Positions 6,937 to 12,004 of a DNA stretch of 12,004 nucleotides are shown here, piece after piece. The stretch's first letter is position 1; each line of letters begins with the position of its first letter. The notes beneath the pieces are model-generated. The model was not told the DNA's origin. It saw nothing but the letters and a program-made list of their open reading frames with translations, and ran no database searches. The translations under genes were made by a program, and so were the position numbers. Source of the DNA: Bacillota bacterium (lineage in GTDB: Bacteria > Bacillota > Limnochordia > Darwinibacteriales > Darwinibacteriaceae); contig JAAYSR010000209.1 of NCBI GenBank assembly GCA_012518325.1, forward strand, positions 1 to 12,004, given 5' to 3'.

Positions 6937-7437
6937 ATGACTAAGTCAGTCTTGTTTGTCTGTACCGGCAACACCTGCCGAAGCTTTATGGCAGAATACC
7001 TCTTGCGCCGTCACGCGCAGGAGCGGGGACTTGATATCGAAGTTGCTTCTGCAGGCCTGGCTGCTTTTCCCGGCGATACAGCAACGGAAAATGCTCTGCG
7101 GGCACTGGAGGAAGTCGGCATTGACGGGTCGCAGCATCGCTCACGCAAAGCGGAGCTCTACCTTCTGGAACAATATGACTTGATCCTGGCCATGACTTCG
7201 GGGCATAAGAAGCAGCTCCTAAGTATGGCTCCAGAGCTTTCCGACAGGATTTTCCTCCTCAAAGAGTTTGCGGAAACAGCTGACGGGCAGAAGGATCCTG
7301 ATGATTCTGTAGAGAAGGACTATGAGATAAGCGATCCCTTTGGATTGTCGCTGGATGTGTATCGCCAGTCCCGTGCAGAAATTGACTTAGCAGTACAAGT
7401 TATAGTAGAGTATCTTCTTGAGGAGGCGGTAATGTGA
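6937..7437 (+). CDS. ywlE: Low-molecular-weight phosphatase, probably protein-arginine phosphatase
   Basis: Cysteine-based phosphatase of the LMW-PTP fold. The P-loop CTGNTCR (9-15) gives the nucleophile Cys9 and Arg15, and the general-acid Asp is in DPF (133-135). Residue 13 of the P-loop is Thr, the position where B. subtilis YwlE has Thr and tyrosine-specific members usually have Ile. That makes phospho-arginine removal, opposing a McsB-type kinase, the more likely role. No mcsB lies in this window, so the substrate is inferred. Two oddities: the near-invariant Pro after CRS is Phe17, and an acidic stretch (about 112-131) lengthens the segment before DPF, giving 166 residues against about 150 in B. 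subtilis. A strong AAGGAGG (6926-6932) precedes the ATG. The stop overlaps the GTG start of rpiB. Confidence 0.93.
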   Translation: MTKSVLFVCTGNTCRSFMAEYLLRRHAQERGLDIEVASAGLAAFPGDTATENALRALEEVGIDGSQHRSRKAELYLLEQYDLILAMTSGHKKQLLSMAPELSDRIFLLKEFAETADGQKDPDDSVEKDYEISDPFGLSLDVYRQSRAEIDLAVQVIVEYLLEEAVM

Positions 7438-7865
7438 AAATCGCAATCGGCGCGGACCACGGAGGGTTTGCAGCAAAAAAGGCAATATTCGAGCATCTGC
7501 AGGAGAAGGGATTTGAACTGAAGGATTTTGGAACCCATTCTGAGGAATCCTGCGACTATCCCGATATTGCCCACGAAGTCGCCAAAGCAGTGGCTGGCGG
7601 CCAGTTTGATCTGGGCATCCTGATCTGCGGCACCGGAGTGGGTATGTCCATCGCGGCAAATAAAGTTCCGGGCATTAGGGCGTCCCTCTGCGGCGACACC
7701 TACTCTGCCCGCATGACGAGAAACCACAATGACAGCAACATTCTTTGCCTTGGTGCCAGGGTGACTGGCCTTGGGCTGATGCTTGACATTGTTGATGCCT
7801 ATCTCGCGGAGAGCTTTTCCGGAGGACGGCATCAGAGACGTATCGACAAAATTGAGCAACTGTAG
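7434..7865 (+). CDS. rpiB: Ribose-5-phosphate isomerase B
   Basis: Interconverts ribulose 5-phosphate and ribose 5-phosphate in the non-oxidative pentose phosphate pathway, supplying PRPP for nucleotide synthesis. The 143-residue length is typical of the RpiB/LacAB family. Landmarks are the N-terminal MKIAIGADHGGFAAK with Asp8-His9, DYPDIA (41-46), the catalytic Cys65 in LICGTGVGMSIAANK (63-77), and RNHNDSNILCLGAR (96-109), whose His98 is the expected ring-opening residue. The presence of Cys65 favours RpiB over allose-phosphate or galactose-phosphate isomerase relatives, although side activity on other sugars is possible. The start is GTG, behind AGGAGG (7421-7426) at 7 bases, and overlaps the ywlE stop as GTGA. 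upp follows after 30 bases, and there is no glyA between them, unlike in many relatives. Confidence 0.96.
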   Translation: MKIAIGADHGGFAAKKAIFEHLQEKGFELKDFGTHSEESCDYPDIAHEVAKAVAGGQFDLGILICGTGVGMSIAANKVPGIRASLCGDTYSARMTRNHNDSNILCLGARVTGLGLMLDIVDAYLAESFSGGRHQRRIDKIEQL

Positions 7866-7881
7866 TTAGAGCAACGTAAAT

Positions 7882-7887
7882 GAGGAG
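7882..7887 (+). promoter_or_regulatory. Ribosome binding site that fixes the TTG start of upp
   Basis: GAGGAG stands 8 bases before the TTG at 7896. Two nearer ATG codons (7888, 7891) are out of frame and lead to a stop within two or three codons. The frame of upp is closed by TGA at 7881-7883, so TTG is the only start that yields the full N-terminus. The short ATG AGT TGA reading (7891-7899) ends on the TTG itself and may be an accident. Confidence 0.6.
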
Positions 7888-7895
7888 ATGATGAG

Positions 7896-8525
7896 TTGAG
7901 CACGGTGCACGTAGTTTCCCACCCGTTGGTGCAGCACAAGTTAACTATGATTCGAGATCAAGAAACCGGGCCGAAGGATTTCCGGGATTTAGTAGAGGAA
8001 GTCTCTGTGTTGCTGGCCTATGAAGTGACCAGAGATCTGCCATTAGAGGAATGTGAAGTGGAAACTCCAATGTGTAAGATGACCGGTCGCGTCATAGCGG
8101 GCAGGAAAATCGGGGTGGTACCGATTCTGCGGGCAGGGCTTGGTATGGTCAATGGTGTGCTAAGGCTGATTCCCACCGCCAAGGTGGGCCATATCGGTCT
8201 TTACCGGGATCCCGAAACTCTCTTGCCAGTGGAATACTACTGCAAACTGCCCACTGATGTCCAGGAACGGCAGATCATTGTTTTAGACCCGATGCTGGCC
8301 ACAGGCGGTTCTGCGGCTGCAGCCATCACTTATTTGAAACAGCGGGGCGTTACTTCCATCAAACTGATGTGCCTCCTTGCTGCACCGGAAGGAATTGCAC
8401 TGATGCAGAAAGAACATCCTGACGTGGATATCTTTACGGCGGCAATAGATGAGAAGCTGAACTCCGTCGGTTACATTATCCCAGGCCTTGGCGATGCGGG
8501 GGATCGCCTCTTTGGAACAAAGTAG
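7896..8525 (+). CDS. upp: Uracil phosphoribosyltransferase
   Basis: Salvages uracil by joining it to PRPP, forming UMP and pyrophosphate. The 209-residue protein matches the family along its length: an N-terminal HPLVQHKLTMIRD (9-21), GVVPILRAGLGM (73-84), the PRPP-binding loop in VLDPMLATGGSA (129-140), and the uracil-binding C-terminus GYIIPGLGDAGDRLFGT (192-208). The start is TTG, chosen because GAGGAG lies 8 bases upstream, an in-frame stop lies just before it, and it gives the family N-terminus; an internal GTG at 7905 would shorten the protein by three residues. Neighbours rpiB (ribose phosphate supply) and comEB (dCMP deaminase) fit pyrimidine metabolism. The next gene begins 8 bases after the stop. 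No PyrR-type attenuator is visible in the 30 bases upstream. Confidence 0.98.
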   Translation: MSTVHVVSHPLVQHKLTMIRDQETGPKDFRDLVEEVSVLLAYEVTRDLPLEECEVETPMCKMTGRVIAGRKIGVVPILRAGLGMVNGVLRLIPTAKVGHIGLYRDPETLLPVEYYCKLPTDVQERQIIVLDPMLATGGSAAAAITYLKQRGVTSIKLMCLLAAPEGIALMQKEHPDVDIFTAAIDEKLNSVGYIIPGLGDAGDRLFGTK

Positions 8526-8533
8526 GTGATTTG

Positions 8534-8995
8534 ATGACCCGCCCCTCTTGGGAAAGGTATTTTATGGAAATAGCTGAACTGGTGAGCAGCCGCTCCACCT
8601 GCCTTCGCAGGCAGGTAGGCGCTGTACTGGTTCGTGACAAGCATATCATTGCCACCGGCTACAACGGTGCCCCCCGGGGCATAACCCATTGCATGGAAGC
8701 AGGCTGCCTGCGGGAAAAGCTGGGCATTCCGTCGGGGGAGCGGCATGAGATGTGCCGGGGCACCCATGCCGAGCAAAATGCCATTATCCAGGCAGCGCTC
8801 CACGGTGTGTCCACCGCGGGTTCAACTCTGTACTGCACGCACCAGCCCTGTATCCTATGTGCGAAAATGCTGATCAATGCCGGTGTGGAAAGGGTAGTCT
8901 TTCAAGGCAATTATCCCGATGGACTTGCTGTAGAGCTGATGAATGAGGCAGGAATTGAGATGGTAATCTGGAACCATGGAGAGGAGCAGCCATGA
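8534..8995 (+). CDS. comEB: dCMP deaminase, ComEB type
   Basis: Zinc-dependent deaminase that converts dCMP to dUMP, feeding thymidylate synthase. The 153-residue protein has the cytidine/deoxycytidylate deaminase core: QVGAVLVRDKHIIATGYNGAPRG-type N-terminal half, the catalytic HAE (78-80) and PCILC (105-109), which together give the zinc ligands His78, Cys106 and Cys109, with Glu79 as proton shuttle. Extra Cys/His residues in the insert between them (Cys23, His52, Cys53, Cys58, Cys74) resemble those of dCMP deaminases that carry a second structural zinc. The insert favours dCMP deaminase over tRNA or riboflavin deaminases. Start: ATG at 8534 behind AGGTGA; an in-frame TTG (8531) just before it adds one residue. 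The B. subtilis homologue lies in the comE competence locus, but no competence gene is present here. The stop overlaps the wecA start as ATGA. Confidence 0.95.
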   Translation: MTRPSWERYFMEIAELVSSRSTCLRRQVGAVLVRDKHIIATGYNGAPRGITHCMEAGCLREKLGIPSGERHEMCRGTHAEQNAIIQAALHGVSTAGSTLYCTHQPCILCAKMLINAGVERVVFQGNYPDGLAVELMNEAGIEMVIWNHGEEQP

Positions 8996-10032
8996 ATATT
9001 GTCCAGTTCTTTATAGTATTTGCCATTGCAGCAACTGTTACGGCAGGCTTAACGCCATTAGCCCGGCGCTTTGCTCTAAAAATGGGCTTGGTTGACGTGC
9101 CGAATCCACGGAGGATTAACAAGGTGCCCATGCCTACAGGCGGCGGTCTGGCGATTTTTGCAGGTCTGTTGGCTGCCTCGGCTGCAGCAGATATTCCCCA
9201 TTTTGGTGTGACAATACTGTCTGCGTTTCTAATCATGCTCTTAGGGCTGTTTGACGATCGTTTTGAGCTGTCGGCGGGTCTGAAGTTTGCCGGGCAGATA
9301 GCTGCAGTATTGATTTATGTCCTTTGGGGACCGCGGATCGAGTTTATGAGCAATCCCTTTGGAGAGATGCTCTATCTCGGCAGACTCTCGATTCCCCTCA
9401 CTATGCTCTGGGTGCTGACACTGATAAACATTATGAATTTTATCGACGGCATCGATGGTTTGACTACTGGTATCACCATGATCAGTGCAGTAGCTTTAAC
9501 TACCCTGGCAATTATTTTGGGCCGCTATGATGCGGCACTGCTGGCCATTATCGTGGTTGGGGTTTCCCTTGGCTTTTTGCCGTACAATTTCAACCCGGCA
9601 CGGGTGTACTTGGGTGACGGCGGTGCGATGCTGCTGGGCTTCCTGTTGGCCGCTGTGTCCACAGAAGGTGCGCTGAAGGGAGCTGCTACCATTGGTATTT
9701 CAGTGCCTATCCTGATTCTGGTTGTCCCTGTAACTGATCTGGTCTGTGCGGTGGTCAGGCGCGTGCAGAAGGGAGTGCCCATCTATCAGGCGGACCGATC
9801 CCATTTTCATCACAGACTCCTCGATTTAGGCTTTACCCAGCGGCAGGTGGTCTATGTTGCTTATCTGATCACCGGGTTTTCCGCTGCAATGGCAGTGCTG
9901 ACTGCCCATATGACCAGAACAGCCTGGATTGTGGCACTTGCCCTAGGCCTCCTTTTCATGTACGGCTCGATGCGGGTTGGCATGATCAAGCCCTGGCAAG
10001 GCTGGCGCAAGGAGGACACTAAGGATGTTTAA
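8992..10032 (+). CDS. wecA: Undecaprenyl-phosphate N-acetylglucosaminyl 1-phosphate transferase (WecA/TagO family)
   Basis: Polytopic membrane enzyme that transfers a sugar 1-phosphate, normally GlcNAc-1-P from UDP-GlcNAc, to undecaprenyl phosphate. This begins wall teichoic acid or another lipid-linked envelope polymer. The 346-residue protein has roughly ten hydrophobic segments. Cytoplasmic family motifs are GLFDDR (85-90), the catalytic NFIDGIDGL (149-157), the YNFNPARVYLGDGGAMLLGF region (198-217) and the HFHHRLLDLGF carbohydrate-recognition loop (271-281). That His-rich loop places it in the WecA/TagO branch rather than with MraY. A ribosome binding site (AGAGGAG, about 8979-8985) precedes the ATG, which overlaps the comEB stop as ATGA. 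The next gene makes UDP-ManNAc from UDP-GlcNAc, consistent with a GlcNAc-ManNAc linkage unit; the true polymer cannot be told from this window. Confidence 0.96.
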   Translation: MNIVQFFIVFAIAATVTAGLTPLARRFALKMGLVDVPNPRRINKVPMPTGGGLAIFAGLLAASAAADIPHFGVTILSAFLIMLLGLFDDRFELSAGLKFAGQIAAVLIYVLWGPRIEFMSNPFGEMLYLGRLSIPLTMLWVLTLINIMNFIDGIDGLTTGITMISAVALTTLAIILGRYDAALLAIIVVGVSLGFLPYNFNPARVYLGDGGAMLLGFLLAAVSTEGALKGAATIGISVPILILVVPVTDLVCAVVRRVQKGVPIYQADRSHFHHRLLDLGFTQRQVVYVAYLITGFSAAMAVLTAHMTRTAWIVALALGLLFMYGSMRVGMIKPWQGWRKEDTKDV

Positions 10033-11173
10033 ACTTGCGGTGGTGTTTGGCACCAGGCCCGAGGCCATCAAAATGGCTCCAGTTGTGAAGGCCTGCCGGG
10101 CTGTTGAGGGCTGGGATGTTCGGATTATCAGCACTGGACAGCACCGTGAAATGCTGGATCAGGTACTGGAGCTGTTTGGGCTTGACGCAGACTATGATTT
10201 AAATATTATGAGCCATGGACAGACCCTCGGGGACATCACCCGGCGGACGCTGAAAGGCATGGAGGAAGTATTCGCACGTTGGCTCCCCGACTTGGTCTTA
10301 GTCCATGGGGATACCAGTACGGCCTTTGCAGCAGCTTTGGCCAGTTTTTATGCGAAAATTCCAGTCGGCCATGTGGAGGCAGGGCTGCGCACCCAGTCAA
10401 TAGACAATCCCTTTCCGGAAGAAGCCAACCGCAGGCTTGTTGACGTTCTGGCTGCCTGGTATTTTGCCCCTACCGAACAGTCGGCCTTGAATCTTAGGCG
10501 TGAAGGCGTTGATGCAAGCCGTATCTTTGTTACCGGCAACACGGTAATTGATGCCCTGCTTTCGGTTGTGGATGATAATTACCAGTTTACCAGCCCTGAA
10601 CTTCAGAATCTGGATTTTGACCAGCCTGTGCTGGTGGTTACTGCTCACCGCCGGGAAAACTGGGGTGAACCTCTGAAGGAAATCTGTGAGGCCCTTTTGG
10701 AGATCAGCGCCGGGAAGTTTTTCGGCGAAGAGAAGCAGCTTCAGATTGTGGTGGCTATGCACCGCAATCCCAACATACAGCGAGTGATGAAAGGTATTTT
10801 GGGGAACAGTCCGAATATAGTCTTACTTGCTGCGCCGGACTATCTCGAGTTCGCCAATCTTCTAGCCAGGTGCACGCTGGTTCTGACAGATTCAGGCGGG
10901 CTGCAGGAAGAGGCTCCAGCCTTACATAAACCAGTCTTGGTAATGCGTGAAGTAACTGAACGGCCGGAGGCTCTTGAGGCGGGCACAGTGAAACTTGTCG
11001 GTTCGAGAAAGCGGGATATTGTGGATGCGGTCCAGGAACTGCTGACCAATCCCGAGCTTTATAAGAGGATGTCAAGTGCTCCTAACCCATATGGACACGG
11101 GCAGGCAGCCAAGACAATCTGCAAAATACTACAAGAGAAATACAAGCAATTGGGGGTATCGCAATGGCAATGA
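10025..11173 (+). CDS. wecB: UDP-N-acetylglucosamine 2-epimerase (non-hydrolysing)
   Basis: Interconverts UDP-GlcNAc and UDP-ManNAc in the cytoplasm, providing the ManNAc donor for linkage units or capsular polymers. The 382-residue protein has the GT-B-like epimerase fold with the expected blocks: VVFGTRPEAIKMAP (6-19), STGQHREML (36-44), VHGDTSTAFAAALASFY (93-109), VGHVEAGLRT (114-123), NPFPEEANRRL (128-138), VTGNTVIDAL (169-178), VTAHRRENWG (205-214) and TDSGGLQEEAPAL (288-300). The conserved REVTERPEA segment (308-316) belongs to the nucleotide-binding site. The catalytic acidic and His residues of the family (Asp96, Glu118, Glu132, His208) are present, assigned by motif. The start overlaps wecA by 8 bases behind AAGGAGG (10009-10015). 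The 3' end is complete and overlaps atpA by 10 bases. The Gram-positive name is mnaA. Confidence 0.97.
   Translation: MFKLAVVFGTRPEAIKMAPVVKACRAVEGWDVRIISTGQHREMLDQVLELFGLDADYDLNIMSHGQTLGDITRRTLKGMEEVFARWLPDLVLVHGDTSTAFAAALASFYAKIPVGHVEAGLRTQSIDNPFPEEANRRLVDVLAAWYFAPTEQSALNLRREGVDASRIFVTGNTVIDALLSVVDDNYQFTSPELQNLDFDQPVLVVTAHRRENWGEPLKEICEALLEISAGKFFGEEKQLQIVVAMHRNPNIQRVMKGILGNSPNIVLLAAPDYLEFANLLARCTLVLTDSGGLQEEAPALHKPVLVMREVTERPEALEAGTVKLVGSRKRDIVDAVQELLTNPELYKRMSSAPNPYGHGQAAKTICKILQEKYKQLGVSQWQ
11152..11157 (+). promoter_or_regulatory. Ribosome binding site for atpA within the end of wecB
   Basis: GGGGGT lies 6 bases before ATG 11164 and 12 before ATG 11170. It can pair with the anti-Shine-Dalgarno sequence using one G-U pair. 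The spacing favours the first ATG, giving an N-terminus MAMRPDEI that aligns with the MS(I/L)RPEEI of other alpha subunits. The site is coding for wecB as well. Confidence 0.55.
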
Positions 11174-12004
11174 GGCCAGATGAGATTGTAGCTGTCCTAA
11201 GGCGGCAAATTGAAGCATTTGAGTCCCAGCTCGAGGTAGAAGACCTCGGTTCCGTCCTTATGGTGGGCGACGGAATTGCCCGTGTTTATGGACTTGACAG
11301 GGCGCTGGCCGGAGAACTCCTGGAGTTTCCAGGCGGCGTCTTTGGTATGGTACTGAACCTGGAGCAGGACAATATCGGTGTTGTTATCCTAGGGCCTTAT
11401 GAACATATCAAAGAAGGCGATCCCGTAAAACGTACAGGCAACGTCGTGCAGGTACCCGTCGGTGAAGCGTTGATCGGCCGGGTCGTAAATCCCCTGGGGC
11501 AGCCTATTGACGGCAAAGGGCCCATCAAGTCCGAGAAGAGCAGGCCAATCGAAGCCCAAGCCCCTGGAGTTGTCGACAGAGTCAGCGTCCACGAGCCGCT
11601 CCAGACAGGTATTAAGTCAATTGACTCTCTGGTCCCGATTGGACGAGGCCAGAGGGAGCTGATCATTGGCGATCGACAGACAGGCAAGACAGCCATTGCA
11701 GTTGATACCATCTTAAATCAAAAGGATCAGGATGTCATTTGCATCTATGTAGCCATCGGCCAAAAGGCATCCACCGTGGCAGGCGTAGTTGAGACCCTGA
11801 CAAAGCACGGAGCTTTGGATTACACCATTGTGGTTTCCGCTACCGCCAGTGAGCCTTCCCCGCTCCTTTACATTGCACCCTATGCAGGGGTGGCGATGGC
11901 AGAAGAGTTTATGTATGCAGGCAAGGATGTGCTCATTGTCTACGATGACCTTTCCAAGCATGCAACAGCCTATCGGGAAATGTCCCTGCTTCTGCGCAGA
12001 CCCC
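11164..12004 (+). CDS. atpA: ATP synthase F1 subunit alpha, 5' part, runs off the right edge
   Basis: Non-catalytic nucleotide-binding subunit of the F1 head of F-type ATP synthase; three copies alternate with beta. 280 codons are present, about 55% of a typical alpha subunit. The beta-barrel domain (about 25-95) includes VGDGIARVYGLD and ELLEFPGGVFGMVLNLE. The nucleotide domain has GRVVNPLGQPIDGKGPI (105-121), Walker A GDRQTGKT (169-176), NQKDQDVICIYVAIGQK (185-201) and the Walker B strand ending LIVYDDLSKH (257-266). The DRQTGKT P-loop and the absence of catalytic beta-type GGAGVGKT identify alpha rather than beta, and the VHEPLQTGIKSID stretch is typical. The reading frame stays open to the window end. 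It starts inside the last codons of wecB. The usual upstream neighbours atpI, atpB, atpE, atpF and atpH are not there. Confidence 0.97.
   Translation, partial: MAMRPDEIVAVLRRQIEAFESQLEVEDLGSVLMVGDGIARVYGLDRALAGELLEFPGGVFGMVLNLEQDNIGVVILGPYEHIKEGDPVKRTGNVVQVPVGEALIGRVVNPLGQPIDGKGPIKSEKSRPIEAQAPGVVDRVSVHEPLQTGIKSIDSLVPIGRGQRELIIGDRQTGKTAIAVDTILNQKDQDVICIYVAIGQKASTVAGVVETLTKHGALDYTIVVSATASEPSPLLYIAPYAGVAMAEEFMYAGKDVLIVYDDLSKHATAYREMSLLLRRP

Noticed and set aside
7320..7859. Long minus-strand open frame (179 codons) opposite rpiB and the end of ywlE
   Set aside because: Both plus-strand genes are clear family members here; the antisense frame has no motif or good start context.
8172..8188. Hairpin CCCACC-N5-GGTGGG inside upp
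   Set aside because: It is embedded in codons for the conserved PTAKVGH stretch and is not followed by a T-run.
8597..8616. Perfect 7-base inverted repeat ACCTGCC-N6-GGCAGGT inside comEB
   Set aside because: It lies in coding sequence for a conserved stretch, has no T-run, and several 7-base stems with short loops are expected by chance in 12 kb.

Overview
The window is an uninterrupted, tightly packed stretch of bacterial chromosome with moderate GC. Gene content and order point to a Bacillota (Firmicutes) genome of clostridial type. The signs are the prfA-prmC-tsaC(ywlC)-ywlE-rpiB-upp-comEB-wecA/tagO-wecB/mnaA-atp run, a DUF1385 (YqhQ) gene just upstream of prfA, strong AGGAGG-type ribosome binding sites, and frequent GTG/TTG starts. 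I see no tRNA, rRNA, CRISPR array, insertion sequence or phage gene, and no gap between genes longer than about 70 bases.

Layout. At the left edge the 5' end of a DNA polymerase IV gene (dinB) runs leftward off the window. It is separated by 67 bases, containing an inverted repeat, from hflX, which starts a rightward run of 14 genes reaching the right edge. In order these are: hflX (ribosome-splitting GTPase), tdk (thymidine kinase), an unnamed membrane protein with a C-terminal RCK_C/TrkA-C-like domain, yqhQ (DUF1385), prfA (release factor 1), prmC (methylates the release factor GGQ glutamine), tsaC/ywlC (first step of t6A tRNA modification), ywlE (low-molecular-weight phosphatase, probably a protein-arginine phosphatase), rpiB, upp, comEB (dCMP deaminase), wecA/tagO, wecB/mnaA and the 5' part of atpA, which is cut by the window end.

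How the genes relate. hflX, prfA, prmC and tsaC serve ribosome rescue, termination and tRNA decoding. tdk, upp and comEB serve pyrimidine salvage and dTTP supply. wecA and wecB begin synthesis of an undecaprenyl-linked envelope polymer. Most neighbours touch or overlap by 4 to 14 bases, so expression probably relies on read-through transcription and translational coupling. No convincing intrinsic terminator or sigma-A promoter was found inside the run.

Most notable points. First, atpA overlaps the end of wecB, with none of the usual atpI-B-E-F-H genes between them, so the Fo and delta genes must lie elsewhere or be missing. Second, there is an uncharacterised membrane/RCK_C protein in the middle of the housekeeping run. 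Third, the YwlE-like phosphatase has the Thr that marks arginine phosphatases but a Phe where the family nearly always has Pro. I did not find a wholly new multi-gene system here; this is largely a conserved housekeeping region.
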